64,000 bases of DNA from 66-474 sp035281745 (GCA_035281745.1 DATEDI010000012.1:16365-80364), one strand, 5' to 3'. Positions 1-8,350 are shown, counted from the stretch's first letter. A program made the numbers and translations. Notes: generated by a model from the letters alone, not told the origin.

Positions 1-339
1 ACGCCCGCCAACGCGATCCTGTTCGTCGCCGCGCTGTCGCTGGTGCTCGCGCTGACGGTGCCGATCACGGTGCTGCTGCATCTCGTCAACTTCGGCGCGC
101 TGACCGCGTTCCTGCTGCTCAACCTGTCGGTGCCGGTGTATTTCTGGATGCGCCGCGGCCGGCGCACGCGTCCGTTCCGCCACATCGTGATGCCGCTGTG
201 CGGATTCGCGATCGTCGGCTTCATCTTCACCGGCTTCGATCGCACTACGTTCATTTTTGGATGCGCGTGGCTCGTCGTGGGCCTGCTTGTGGGCGTGCTC
301 AGGCGCCAAACCTCCCTTCCGCTTGGAACTTCACCATGA
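1..339 (+). CDS. APC-family amino acid permease, C-terminal part (5' end outside window)
   Basis: This reading frame is open from base 1, so only about the last 112 residues of the protein are present. It encodes at least three hydrophobic segments, with a positively charged cytoplasmic loop (RRGRRTR) after the second. The pattern of a Gly-Ala-Leu-Thr helix, a Leu-Asn-Leu-Ser helix, a basic loop and a final Trp-Leu-Val-Val-Gly helix resembles the C-terminus of APC-superfamily amino acid/proton symporters. The stop codon overlaps the next start (ATGA), so it is probably co-transcribed with the secreted serine hydrolase and dipeptide epimerase. Uptake of amino acids or dipeptides released from peptidoglycan would fit that context, but the substrate is inferred only. 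Confidence 0.7.
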   Translation, partial: TPANAILFVAALSLVLALTVPITVLLHLVNFGALTAFLLLNLSVPVYFWMRRGRRTRPFRHIVMPLCGFAIVGFIFTGFDRTTFIFGCAWLVVGLLVGVLRRQTSLPLGTSP

Positions 340-2312
340 CACGCATGTCGCAAACCGTGCTCGCCCTGCTGCTCGCAGGCGCGACAAGCGCCGCATTCGC
401 GCAGGTGCCGCAGCCCGCGCGGCACGCGCCAGTGGCGAAGAATGAACAGTCCTCCGTCCCGCCGCACGCCATGACCGCGGACGATCTGTCGACGTTCTTC
501 GACGGCATGCTGCCGTACATGCTGGCGCGCGGCGACATCGCCGGCGGCGCGATCGTCGTGGTCAAGGATGGCAAGGTGTTGTTCGCCCATGGCTACGGCT
601 ATGCCGATCTGAAAACCCGTGCGCAGGTATCGCCGGCCACCACGCTGTTCCGGATCGGCTCGGTTTCGAAGTTGTTCACCTGGACCGCGGTGATGCAACT
701 GGTCGAGCAACACAAGCTCGATCTCGACCACGACATCAACGCGTACCTCGATTTCAAAATCCCGCCGCGCTTCGGCAAGCCGGTCACGTTGCGCGATTTG
801 ATGACGCACACGGCGGGCTTCGAAGACACCACGCGCGACCTGCTGCCCGCCTCGCCCGAAGGTGTGGACCTCGGCCGCTATCTGAAACGGCACATCCCGG
901 CGCGCATTTTCCCGCCGGGCAAGATCGTCGCGTATTCCAATTACGGTGCGGGTCTGGCCGGCTACATCGTGCGGCGCGTGTCGGGCGAGCCGCTTGGCGA
1001 ATACATCGAGCACCATATCCTCGCGCCGCTGGACATGCACCACTCCACTTTCACGCAACCGCTGCCGGCAAACCTGGCGCCGCTGCTGGCGAAGGGTTAT
1101 GTCTCCGCATCCGACGGCAAGCCGAAACCGTTCGAACTGGTGAATCCGGCGCCGGCCGGCGCGATGACGGCGTCGGCGCTGGACATGGCGAACTTCATGA
1201 TTGCCCAGTTGCAGGAGGGCGGTTTCCTCAATGCGCAAATCCTGCAACCGCAAACCGCCGCACTCATGCACAGCCAGCAGTACGCGGCTGCGCCGGGCCT
1301 GAACGGCATGGACCTCGGCTTCTACCAGGAGAGTCGCAACGGCCAACGCATCATCGGCCACGGCGGCGACACCATCGTGTTCCACAGCGACCTGCACTTG
1401 CTGCTGGATGCGAACGTCGGCATCTTCATGGCGTTCAACAGCGCAGGGAAAGCGGGCGCCGTCAACGACGTTCGCAGCGACATCTTCCGCGCGTTCCTCG
1501 ATCGCTACTTTCCGTGGCAACCGCCATCGGCGCCCACCCTGGGAACCGCAAAAGCCGACGCCGCGCGGGTGTCGGGCTGGTACGAAACCAGCCGTCGCAA
1601 CCAGAGCGCGTTGCGCTTCCTGTATCTGTTGAGCCAGTCACACGTCGCGGCGCAGCCGGACGACACGATCACGGTATCGACGCTCGTCGATTCCGCGGGC
1701 GATCAGTTGCACTGGCGCGAAATCGGCCCGCTGCACTATCGCGAAGTCCATGGCCAGGCGTCGCTGGATTTCGTGACCGATGCGCACGGCCGCATCCTGT
1801 ATTGGGCCGCTGGTGACATTCCGGTGCTGGTGTACCAGCGCCTGCCATCCCGCATGGGCATGGGCACCGTCGGCCCGCTGCTTGCCTGCGCCGCCGCGAT
1901 CGCGCTCGCGGCACTGATGATCTGGCTGGGCGGCTGGGGCATCCGCCGCCACTTCGGGCGCACGCTGGCGCTGACGCGTGCGCAATCCATGACGCGCCTG
2001 CTGTCGCGCCTCGGCGTGCTCGCCGCCATCGCCGCCCTGCTTGGCTGGTTCCTGCTGCTGGTCGCGGTTTCGGCCAACGAACTGCTGCTGGTTCGCGGCG
2101 GCCTGACGACCTGGATGTATCTGCTTTTTGCGCTTGGCGTGCTGGCCTTGGCCGGCGCGCTCGCGGCGATCGCGAACGCGGTGCAGGCGTGGCTGGCGCC
2201 GCGCCGCAGCCGCTGGGTGCGCGCGGGCGAATGCCTGCTGGCGATCGCAATGATTTACCTGGTGTGGTTCATCGTGGCGTTCGGACTGGTGAGCTTCAAC
2301 GTCCGGTTCTGA
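336..2312 (+). CDS. Secreted/membrane-anchored serine hydrolase, class C beta-lactamase (AmpC/PBP4*) fold
   Basis: The predicted 658-residue protein has an N-terminal signal peptide ending near Ala-Phe-Ala (about 20-22) and a periplasmic beta-lactamase-like domain. The three active-site motifs of the serine hydrolase class are visible: SxxK at about 109-112 (S-V-S-K), Tyr-Ser-Asn at about 200 and His-Gly-Gly-Asp at about 342 in place of KTG. About 150 residues at the C-terminus form four membrane helices (roughly 512-655), an extension seen in some PBP4*-like proteins. I chose the ATG at 336 because it overlaps the upstream stop and starts directly at the signal peptide. Family members cleave D-amino-acid peptides, esters or beta-lactams. 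The neighbouring dipeptide epimerase suggests a peptidoglycan-peptide substrate (inference). Confidence 0.8.
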   Translation: MTRMSQTVLALLLAGATSAAFAQVPQPARHAPVAKNEQSSVPPHAMTADDLSTFFDGMLPYMLARGDIAGGAIVVVKDGKVLFAHGYGYADLKTRAQVSPATTLFRIGSVSKLFTWTAVMQLVEQHKLDLDHDINAYLDFKIPPRFGKPVTLRDLMTHTAGFEDTTRDLLPASPEGVDLGRYLKRHIPARIFPPGKIVAYSNYGAGLAGYIVRRVSGEPLGEYIEHHILAPLDMHHSTFTQPLPANLAPLLAKGYVSASDGKPKPFELVNPAPAGAMTASALDMANFMIAQLQEGGFLNAQILQPQTAALMHSQQYAAAPGLNGMDLGFYQESRNGQRIIGHGGDTIVFHSDLHLLLDANVGIFMAFNSAGKAGAVNDVRSDIFRAFLDRYFPWQPPSAPTLGTAKADAARVSGWYETSRRNQSALRFLYLLSQSHVAAQPDDTITVSTLVDSAGDQLHWREIGPLHYREVHGQASLDFVTDAHGRILYWAAGDIPVLVYQRLPSRMGMGTVGPLLACAAAIALAALMIWLGGWGIRRHFGRTLALTRAQSMTRLLSRLGVLAAIAALLGWFLLLVAVSANELLLVRGGLTTWMYLLFALGVLALAGALAAIANAVQAWLAPRRSRWVRAGECLLAIAMIYLVWFIVAFGLVSFNVRF

Positions 2313-2356
2313 CGTCCATCGATGGAGCTTTCGTTTGCAAACAACAAGGAGACGAC

Positions 2357-3373
2357 ATGAGCGGCCCCCGTTCCGCGGAGTTGCACGCCGCCATCGAAAA
2401 GCGGCCGATGAAAGCGCCGTTCCACATCACCGGCTACACCTTCACCGGATTCGATGCGCTGGTGGTGACGCTGCGTGACGATGGTTGCACCGGTCGGGGC
2501 GAGGCGCAGGGCGTCTATTACAAGCACGACAACCCGCCGGAAATGCTCGCGCAGGTCGAAGCGCTGCGCGACCGCATCGAGCACGGCATCACCCGCGCGG
2601 AATTGCTGGACTGCCTGCCACCTGGCGGCGCCCGCAATGCGCTGGATGCCGCGTTATGGGATCTCGAAGCCAAACGCCGCGGCATGCCGGCATGGCAACT
2701 TGCCCGCATCGATCCGCCGCGTCCGCTACGGACCACCTTCACGATTGGTGCCGACGATCCGGCCCGCATGGCCGAACATGCCCGCGGGTTCGTCGACGCA
2801 CATGCGCTGAAACTCAAGCTTACCGACGACGACTTCAACGCCGAACGCGTACGCGCGGTACGCGCGGCGCGGCCGCATGTATGGATCATGGTCGACGCCA
2901 ACCAGGGATTCACCCGCGATTCGCTCGCACGTTTGCTGCCCACCTTGCAACAGTGCCGTATCGCACTGATCGAACAACCCTTCCCGATCGGCAAAGAAAG
3001 CTGGCTGGATGACATCGAGCGGCCCATCCCCATCGCCGCCGACGAAAGCGTGCAGGACCACACCGATCTCGCGCGCCTCGCCGACCGCGTCGACGTCATC
3101 AACATCAAGCTCGACAAATGCGGCGGCCTCACCGAAGCCTTGTCGATGGCGAGTCAGGCGCGCGCGATGGGATTCGACCTGATGGTCGGCAACATGTCCG
3201 GCTCGTCGCTGGCGATGGCGCCGGCATTCGTGCTCGGCCAGCAATGCGCGGTGGTCGACCTGGACGGACCGTTGTACCTGCGCGAAGACTGTTCGCCCGG
3301 CGCGCGCTACCAGGACGGCATGATCTGGTGTCCGGAAGAACTCTGGGGAGGCGGGCTGCCGGCGGCGGCCTGA
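2357..3373 (+). CDS. L-Ala-D/L-Glu epimerase (dipeptide epimerase), enolase superfamily
   Basis: The 338-residue protein belongs to the muconate-lactonizing/AE-epimerase branch of the enolase superfamily. It would interconvert L-Ala-D-Glu and L-Ala-L-Glu so that murein-derived dipeptides can be hydrolysed and reused. Visible catalytic features are the KxK pair at about 152-154 (L-K-L-K-L), metal ligands Asp about 179 (V-D-A-N), Glu about 206 (I-E-Q-P) and Asp about 229 (A-D-E-S), the second catalytic Lys near 251 (I-K-L-D-K) and a C-terminal D-x-D (V-D-L-D-G-P, about 301-303), which in this family binds the dipeptide amino group. The start has a good AAGGAG ribosome site. It lies between the serine hydrolase and an RpiR regulator. 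Other dipeptide specificities are possible. Confidence 0.85.
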   Translation: MSGPRSAELHAAIEKRPMKAPFHITGYTFTGFDALVVTLRDDGCTGRGEAQGVYYKHDNPPEMLAQVEALRDRIEHGITRAELLDCLPPGGARNALDAALWDLEAKRRGMPAWQLARIDPPRPLRTTFTIGADDPARMAEHARGFVDAHALKLKLTDDDFNAERVRAVRAARPHVWIMVDANQGFTRDSLARLLPTLQQCRIALIEQPFPIGKESWLDDIERPIPIAADESVQDHTDLARLADRVDVINIKLDKCGGLTEALSMASQARAMGFDLMVGNMSGSSLAMAPAFVLGQQCAVVDLDGPLYLREDCSPGARYQDGMIWCPEELWGGGLPAAA

Positions 3374-3415
3374 TGGCGCGCGACTGCTGCGCTGTTGCCG
3401 GATAATCGCACCACC

Positions 3416-4339
3416 ATGACCCAGGACCTCAAGAAAAAACTCAAGACCCGCTGGGACACGTTCACGGCCTCGGAGCAACGCATCGCGGGTTACCTGGTGC
3501 AGAACCTCAGCGGCTTGCCGTTCGAAACCGCGGCGTCGCTGGGCCAGCGCGTCGGCGTCAGCGCAATGACCGTCGGACGTTTCCTGCGCAAGCTCGGCTA
3601 CGCGGGCGTGGCTGAAATGAAGGAAGAGTTGCGCGGCGACACGACCTGGCTGAAGTACTACCACAGCCCGGCACCCGCGGAGGGACCGGACGCCCGCGAC
3701 GAAAATCTCGAAGCCGACATCCGCGCGGTGTCGGCGACCCATGCACTGGCCCGCGGCGAGGAATGGAAAGCCATCGTGCGCTTGCTGGTTTCGGCCGACC
3801 GGGTTTCCGTGGCCAGTTTCCAGCTCGGCCGTTTTCTCGGGCTGATGTTCGCGACCTTGCTGCAACAGATCCGCCCGCAGGTCACGTTTGCGTCGGGCGT
3901 GGACGGCGCCTACACCGACGTGCTGATCGATTCGACCGAAAAAAGCTGCGTTGTGTTGATCGACGAGCGCCGCTATTCGCGGCATTTCCGGATCCTCGCC
4001 GAAGAAGTCGCATCACGTGGCATTCCGCTCGTGATCCTCACCGACTCCGAATGCTATTGGGCGCGCCAGCTGACGCCGCATGTATTGATGCTGCCGATTC
4101 AGCCGCAGCGCGCGTGGCACAGCTTCACCGCATTCGGCGCGCTGTTCAACGTGTTGCTGGGCGCAGTGATCCGCGCGCGCGGCAGCGACGCGGTGTACGA
4201 ACGCATCGAACAGATCACCGCGATGCGCCAGCGGTTCATCGGCTTCAGCGGCCCATCACTGGCGCCCGAGCCATCGGCGAATACAAACACGGGAGCGAGG
4301 ACAACCCGTCGCTTCCGCAAGCATCGTCGCAACGGCTGA
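3416..4339 (+). CDS. MurR/RpiR-family transcriptional regulator (HTH-SIS)
   Basis: The 307-residue protein has an N-terminal RpiR-type helix-turn-helix (about 10-80, with S-E-Q-R-I-A and S-A-M-T-V-G-R-F motifs) and a C-terminal SIS phosphosugar-binding domain (about 120-270). Members such as MurR sense N-acetylmuramic acid 6-phosphate or other phosphosugars and usually repress adjacent catabolic genes. It follows the epimerase by about 40 bases on the same strand and probably controls the permease-hydrolase-epimerase group. An earlier TTG at 3395 is in frame, but the ATG at 3416 places the usual N-terminus correctly. The stop abuts the convergent ahpD stop with no gap. Confidence 0.85.
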   Translation: MTQDLKKKLKTRWDTFTASEQRIAGYLVQNLSGLPFETAASLGQRVGVSAMTVGRFLRKLGYAGVAEMKEELRGDTTWLKYYHSPAPAEGPDARDENLEADIRAVSATHALARGEEWKAIVRLLVSADRVSVASFQLGRFLGLMFATLLQQIRPQVTFASGVDGAYTDVLIDSTEKSCVVLIDERRYSRHFRILAEEVASRGIPLVILTDSECYWARQLTPHVLMLPIQPQRAWHSFTAFGALFNVLLGAVIRARGSDAVYERIEQITAMRQRFIGFSGPSLAPEPSANTNTGARTTRRFRKHRRNG

Positions 4340-4903
4340 TCAGGCGGCGTCGCGCACCACACTTTGGCTCGCAGCGTCCTGTTGCTCCAGCACTACCGCG
4401 ACCGCGTGGATCACGGCCGCGATGCGCGCGGCACTCTGCACCGCCTGCGCAGAAACGTCGTGCTTGCGCAACGTCCTTTCGTGCGAAGCCACGCAACTGC
4501 CGCAGCCGTTGATGGCGGACACGGCCACCGAGGCGAGATCGAAATCGATCTTGTCGCCGCCGGGATGGGCCATCGCATTCATCCGCAGGCCGGCGCGCAG
4601 CGTCCCGTACTCGTCATTCTCGACGAGATGCAGAAAGCGGTAGTAGATGTTGGTCATGCCCATCAGCGCGGCGGCGGTGCGCGCGCCATCGAGTTCCTTC
4701 TCGTCGGCGTGTTGCGAGGCGAATTGCGCGATGGCTTCCGTCAGCGGCGCGTGCCGCGCCGCCACCGCGGACGCCAGCGCGACGATCGCGATCTGCTTCA
4801 GTGAAAGACCCGGCGCGCCGCCCTCGCTCAGCACCGATTCGAGGTTGAGGCGAAGGTCCTTGGCATACTCGGGCAGGCCGGACTTGATGCGGTCGAGACT
4901 CAT
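4340..4903 (-). CDS. ahpD: Alkylhydroperoxidase AhpD (AhpC-reducing CxxC protein)
   Basis: The 187-residue protein matches the AhpD/carboxymuconolactone decarboxylase fold. The redox motif C134-G-S-C137 followed by His141 corresponds to the active site of mycobacterial AhpD, which has weak peroxidase activity and mainly reduces AhpC using lipoylated dehydrogenase subunits. It lies about 100 bases downstream of ahpC on the same strand, with a hairpin between them and a GGAG ribosome site before the ATG. It probably acts as the cytoplasmic reductant of the neighbouring AhpC, in place of AhpF. No ahpF is present in the window. Confidence 0.9.
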   Translation of the reverse strand: MSLDRIKSGLPEYAKDLRLNLESVLSEGGAPGLSLKQIAIVALASAVAARHAPLTEAIAQFASQHADEKELDGARTAAALMGMTNIYYRFLHLVENDEYGTLRAGLRMNAMAHPGGDKIDFDLASVAVSAINGCGSCVASHERTLRKHDVSAQAVQSAARIAAVIHAVAVVLEQQDAASQSVVRDAA

Positions 4904-4929
4904 GATTGTTCTCCGGTATCAGTAAAGGT

Positions 4930-4953
4930 GGCGGCGGGATCACTCCCGCCGCC
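4930..4953 (-). terminator. Strong GC hairpin between ahpC and ahpD
   Basis: A perfect 10-bp inverted repeat (GGCGGCGGGA / TCCCGCCGCC) with a four-base loop lies in the ahpC-ahpD gap. Only three Ts follow it in the direction of transcription, so it is a partial terminator or an mRNA-stability/processing hairpin rather than a strong terminator. It could lower ahpD expression relative to ahpC. Confidence 0.5.
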
Positions 4954-5005
4954 TTGGGCGCCGCGCCGATGGAGGGGGAATCGGCGCTGGCAGCACACGA
5001 ACGCC

Positions 5006-5545
5006 TTACGCGGCCTTCAGGGTTTCTTCGCCCTTGTGCCAGTTGCAGGGGCAAAGCTCGTCGGTCTGCAAAGCGTCGAGGACGCGCAGCACTTCCGACG
5101 GATTGCGGCCAACCGAACCTTCCGTGACATACACGAAGCGGATCACGCCTTCCGGATCGACCAGGAACGCGGCGCGCTTGGCGACGCCCTCGTCGTCCAG
5201 GATGCCGAGCGCACGGGTCAGATCCTTGTTGATGTCGGCCAACATCGGGAACGGCAGGTCACGCAGATCCTTGTGGTCCTTGCGCCACGCCATGTGCACG
5301 AACTCGGAGTCGGTGCTGGCGGCCAGGATCTGGCAATCGCGATCCTTGAACTGCGCGTCGAGATCGGCGAAGCCCTTGATCTCGGTGGGGCACACGAAGG
5401 TGAAGTCCTTCGGGTAGAAGAACACGCACGTCCACTTGCCCTTGTAGGTGTTGTTGTCGATGTCGGTGAAGGCCTTGTCCAGGCTTTCGATGGACACGGT
5501 GGCCTTGAGGTTGAAATGCGGGAAGTTGTTGCCGACGGTAAGCAT
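5006..5545 (-). CDS. ahpC: Peroxiredoxin AhpC (2-Cys, AhpD-dependent type)
   Basis: The 179-residue peroxiredoxin reduces hydrogen peroxide, organic peroxides and possibly peroxynitrite in the cytoplasm. The peroxidatic Cys52 lies in F-T-F-V-C-P-T-E. The C-terminus carries a C165-P-C167 pair, the arrangement of the three-cysteine mycobacterial AhpC that is reduced by AhpD, and ahpD indeed follows. The ATG at 5545 has a GGAGAT ribosome site and gives the normal family N-terminus, so in-frame sequence upstream is not part of the protein. It is transcribed divergently from oxyR, and a candidate OxyR site lies 63-77 bases upstream. Confidence 0.93.
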   Translation of the reverse strand: MLTVGNNFPHFNLKATVSIESLDKAFTDIDNNTYKGKWTCVFFYPKDFTFVCPTEIKGFADLDAQFKDRDCQILAASTDSEFVHMAWRKDHKDLRDLPFPMLADINKDLTRALGILDDEGVAKRAAFLVDPEGVIRFVYVTEGSVGRNPSEVLRVLDALQTDELCPCNWHKGEETLKAA

Positions 5546-5607
5546 GCAAATCTCCTTGTGGTCGAACAGGTTTGACAGACGGCGTCCTCCGCCGTTCAAC
5601 GTCCAAG

Positions 5608-5622
5608 ATAGGTCCCGCCTAA
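5608..5622. promoter_or_regulatory. Candidate OxyR-binding half-site in the ahpC-oxyR divergent region
   Basis: ATAG-N7-CTAA closely matches one unit of the known OxyR consensus ATAG-N7-CTAT, including the T at position 6. A separate 13-bp palindrome (AATCAAATTGATT) follows at 5628-5640. Both lie between ahpC and oxyR, where OxyR would act on both promoters. The rest of this 254-bp gap holds repeat copy A and no gene that I can support. Confidence 0.4.
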
Positions 5623-5685
5623 CCATAAATCAAATTGATTGTTGCAATGCTGTCGATAGGCGGTGTATATTGAAAATCCGAGCGG

Positions 5686-5729
5686 AGCGGCTGTTGTGGA
5701 AAGTCAGGCCAGGGACGGCCGTTCTGGTG
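5686..5729 (+). repeat. Short palindromic repeat, copy A (oxyR upstream)
   Basis: This is one of four copies of a repeat of about 43 bp whose core begins GCGGCTGTTGTGGAAAG. A GGCC...GGCC palindrome and a GTTCTGGTG tail (shared with copy B) follow. It lies between the OxyR promoter region and the oxyR start. The other copies are at 17580-17621 (inverted), 57671-57710 and 59809-59847. Confidence 0.8.
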
Positions 5730-5799
5730 CAACGGGATCCGAAAGCAGCCCAGCTCACCACCTGTCCAACGAGGCCGCGTTCATGATGAACGCACACAA

Positions 5800-6786
5800 A
5801 TGAATCTCCGTGACCTCCACTATCTGGTCGCCCTCGCCGATCACAGGCATTTCGGCCGCGCCGCTGAAGCCAGCTTCGTGAGCCAGCCAACCCTTTCCAC
5901 CCAGATCAAGAAATTGGAAGAGGAATTGGGCGTGACGTTGGTCGAACGCACGCCGCGCAAGGTATTGCTGACCGAAGCCGGCCAGCAGATCGTCGCGCGC
6001 GCACGCGAAGTGCTGAACGAAATCGAACAGATCAAGCGCATCGCGCACCGCGATCGCGACCCGGAAGCCGGCACCCTGACGCTGGGCATCTTTCCCACGC
6101 TGGGGCCGTACCTGCTGCCGCACGTGATGGGTGCGATCCGCGAGCGTTTCCCGCGCCTGGAGCTGCTGCTGGTCGAGGAAAAAACGCCCGAACTGGTGCA
6201 GCGGCTACGCGAAGGCAAACTGGACGCCGCGATCCTGGCCCTGCCGGTGCACGACGATACCCTGCACGCGGAGTTTCTGTTCGAGGAACCGTTCCTGCTG
6301 GCCGCGCCCGACGCGCACCCGCTGGCCGGGCGCCGGCTGCTGAAGCTGGCCGATCTCGAAGACCAGCATCTGCTGCTGCTGGAAGACGGCCACTGCCTGC
6401 GCGATCAGGCGCTGGAAGTCTGCCGGATGTCCGGTGCCGACGAGAAGCACGGCTTTCGCGCGACCAGCCTGGAAACCCTGCGCCAGATGGTCGCGGCCAA
6501 CGTCGGCGTGACGCTGCTGCCGTTGCTGGCGGTGCAACCACCGATCGCGCACACCAGCAACGTGCACCTCACCCCGTTTCGGGGTCACGCACCCAGCCGT
6601 CGGATCGCGATGTTCTGGCGCAAGAGTTCGGCGATGCACGAATTCCTGCTGGCGCTCTCGACGATTTTCAAACAGCTTCCGCCCGCCCTGTTCGACCCGG
6701 CTACTCTGCCCGTCACCGAAACGCGACCCATTGAGAAACCGGCGCGTCGTCGGTATGTTGCTGGCAGGGCCCGCGCGAACCACTGA
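5800..6786 (+). CDS. oxyR: Hydrogen peroxide-sensing LysR regulator OxyR
   Basis: The 328-residue LysR-type activator has an N-terminal winged helix (1-60; F-V-S-Q-P-T-L-S-T-Q) and a substrate domain. The redox cysteines fall exactly at C199 and C208 (H-C-L-R-D-Q-A-L-E-V-C), the E. coli OxyR numbering. Peroxide forms a disulfide between them and switches the protein to an activator of peroxide-defence genes. It is divergent from ahpC, the expected target. The C-terminal tail beyond about residue 300 is Pro/Arg-rich and probably variable. Confidence 0.95.
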   Translation: MNLRDLHYLVALADHRHFGRAAEASFVSQPTLSTQIKKLEEELGVTLVERTPRKVLLTEAGQQIVARAREVLNEIEQIKRIAHRDRDPEAGTLTLGIFPTLGPYLLPHVMGAIRERFPRLELLLVEEKTPELVQRLREGKLDAAILALPVHDDTLHAEFLFEEPFLLAAPDAHPLAGRRLLKLADLEDQHLLLLEDGHCLRDQALEVCRMSGADEKHGFRATSLETLRQMVAANVGVTLLPLLAVQPPIAHTSNVHLTPFRGHAPSRRIAMFWRKSSAMHEFLLALSTIFKQLPPALFDPATLPVTETRPIEKPARRRYVAGRARANH

Positions 6787-6787
6787 C

Positions 6788-7201
6788 ATGGAAAAGAAAA
6801 TGTCGATAACCCTTTCAAGGCTGGACGTGGAACGCATCGAGCGTTTGCTCGACGCGCCGGCACTGCGTGACTCGTCCGTGGCGACACGCCTGCGCGAGGA
6901 ATTCGATCGCGCCGACATCGTCGAGCCCGCGCAGATGCCGCACGACGTGGTCAGCATGAATTCGTCGGCCGATTGCGTGGATGAATCCAACGGCAAGCAC
7001 CACACGTTGACGCTGGTGTACCCGAAGGAGGCAGACGCCGACGCGGGAAAAATTTCCGTGCTGGCGCCGGTCGGCAGCGCGCTGCTCGGTTTGCGGGTGG
7101 GCCAGAGCATCGACTGGCCCGGCCAAGCCGGCCAGACGCACCGGCTGAAGGTGACCGCGATCCACTATCAGCCGGAAGCGGCGGGCGACCTGCATAGATA
7201 G
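6788..7201 (+). CDS. rnk: Rnk-like nucleoside diphosphate kinase regulator (GreA/B C-terminal fold)
   Basis: The 137-residue protein matches the Rnk/GreAB-C family. It has a short N-terminal helical region and a C-terminal FKBP-like domain (about 50-130) with the family pattern L-V-Y-P, then V-L-A-P-V-G-S-A-L-L-G-L. Rnk proteins bind RNA polymerase near the secondary channel and were named for effects on nucleoside diphosphate kinase. The start lies one base after the oxyR stop, so it is probably co-transcribed. A second ATG four codons downstream is an alternative start. The family is clear; the exact function is less so. Confidence 0.75.
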   Translation: MEKKMSITLSRLDVERIERLLDAPALRDSSVATRLREEFDRADIVEPAQMPHDVVSMNSSADCVDESNGKHHTLTLVYPKEADADAGKISVLAPVGSALLGLRVGQSIDWPGQAGQTHRLKVTAIHYQPEAAGDLHR

Positions 7202-7423
7202 ATAGTCTGGGCGGTCATCCAATGACCGCTGCTACGTTGGAATCAGTTGCCGATTGCTGGCTTCCAGCCCGCGAAGACTGGAACAGCCACCCGAAGCGCG
7301 GAGCCGATAGCCACAGGCTATTGCGTCCATCGAATCAATCAATTTCATTTCACACAGCGACCGCGCTACGGTCATCTGACCGGCATCAGGCCGCGCACGT
7401 TCACCACTCGAGAGGTAAAGAAG

Positions 7424-7843
7424 ATGGCAAACCTGAAAGGCTCCAAGACCGAGCAGAATCTGAAAGACGCCTTCGCCGGTGAATCGATGGCCAACCGCCG
7501 TTACCTGTACTTCGCGTCCAAGGCCGACGTCGAGGGTTACAACGACGTGTCGGCCGTGTTCCGCTCCACCGCGGAAGGCGAAACCGGCCACGCGCATGGC
7601 CACCTGGAATACCTGGAAAACGTCGGCGATCCCGCCACCGGCCTGCCGTTCGGCGAAACCCACGCCAACCTCAAGAGCGCGATCGCGGGCGAAACCCACG
7701 AATACACCGACATGTATCCGGGCATGGCCAAGTCCGCGCGCGACGAAGGATTCGAGGAAATCGCGGATTGGTTCGAGACGCTCGCAAAGGCCGAACGTTC
7801 GCACGCGAACCGCTTCACCAAGGCATTGAACGAGTTGGGCTGA
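7424..7843 (+). CDS. Rubrerythrin (ferritin-like diiron domain only)
   Basis: The 139-residue protein is a single four-helix ferritin-like domain with the diiron ligands of rubrerythrin (E-N-L-K-D-A-F-A-G-E-S, E-G-E-T-G-H, G-E-T-H-E-Y and a final E-R-S-H). It lacks the C-terminal rubredoxin domain of classical rubrerythrins. These proteins reduce hydrogen peroxide and need an external electron donor. An iron-sulfur protein and a DUF3501 protein follow, a combination that recurs in proteobacteria. The ATG at 7424 is preceded by AGAGGTAAAG. An intrinsic-terminator-like hairpin lies directly after the stop. Confidence 0.9.
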   Translation: MANLKGSKTEQNLKDAFAGESMANRRYLYFASKADVEGYNDVSAVFRSTAEGETGHAHGHLEYLENVGDPATGLPFGETHANLKSAIAGETHEYTDMYPGMAKSARDEGFEEIADWFETLAKAERSHANRFTKALNELG

Positions 7844-7848
7844 TGGGC

Positions 7849-7884
7849 GGCCCGCTCGCTTCGCGAGCAGGCCTCTTTCGTTTT
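7849..7884 (+). terminator. Intrinsic terminator-like hairpin after rubrerythrin
   Basis: An 11-bp stem (GGCCCGCTCGC / GCGAGCAGGCC, one mismatch) with a TTC loop is followed by TCTTTCGTTTT. It begins six bases after the rubrerythrin stop codon. Confidence 0.65.
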
Positions 7885-7885
7885 G

Positions 7886-7911
7886 GCAAAACCAGGCGGC
7901 AAAACCAGGCG
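7886..7911 (+). repeat. 13-bp tandem duplication
   Basis: The unit GCAAAACCAGGCG occurs twice back to back without mismatch, just after the terminator hairpin. It is probably a replication-slippage duplication. Confidence 0.7.
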
Positions 7912-7981
7912 GATTGAGCCGAGCGCGAGCGAAGCCCAACGTCGAAACCCGCTGCCTTTCAGCCGGAACAAGGATGTGCAG

Positions 7982-8132
7982 GTTGGGCTGAACGGCTCCT
8001 CGCGAAGCCCAACAATTCCGAGCCATCATCTTGGGCTTCATCCGTAAAAGGCGCGGGTTCAACCGAAGCTATGGCAGCAGGCCATGGGCCGCGGCACATG
8101 CAGGTTGGGCTGAGCGTAATGCGAAGCCCAAC
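7982..8132 (+). repeat. Pair of GTTGGGCT...AGCCCAAC palindromic repeats
   Basis: Two REP-like units, 7982-8013 and 8104-8132, each have GTTGGGCT and AGCCCAAC arms enclosing 13-16 bases ending in GCGA. Partial arms lie at about 7926-7940 and 8031. They fill most of the 507-bp gap between rubrerythrin and the iron-sulfur gene, in which I see no coding sequence. Related arms occur at 17976-18070 and 48054. Confidence 0.7.
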
Positions 8133-8350
8133 AGCGACAGCGCAAGGGAACAGGCGACGGATTATCGGCAACAAAAGGCAGGGCATTTCGCCGTTTTCTT
8201 GCATCACGCTGCGGCCACGCCGGACGACGTCGGGCTTGCCCCACAGCAAGTCGGGCATCAGCCGACCGGCATGCGAATGTGGACGGGAGATGGCGGGAAG
8301 CCTGGACCTACCGGAACCGATTGCCGCAAAACCCGCGAGGAAACCGGCGA

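Noticed and set aside
5628..5640. AATCAAATTGATT palindrome as an FNR-type site
   Set aside because: The half-sites are in the wrong order and spacing for TTGAT-N4-ATCAA. It may be part of a LysR-type or promoter element instead.
7844..8350. CRISPR-like spaced repeats after rubrerythrin
   Set aside because: The repeated units are short inverted arms with irregular spacing, unlike direct repeats with uniform spacers. They match REP-like palindromes found elsewhere in the window.
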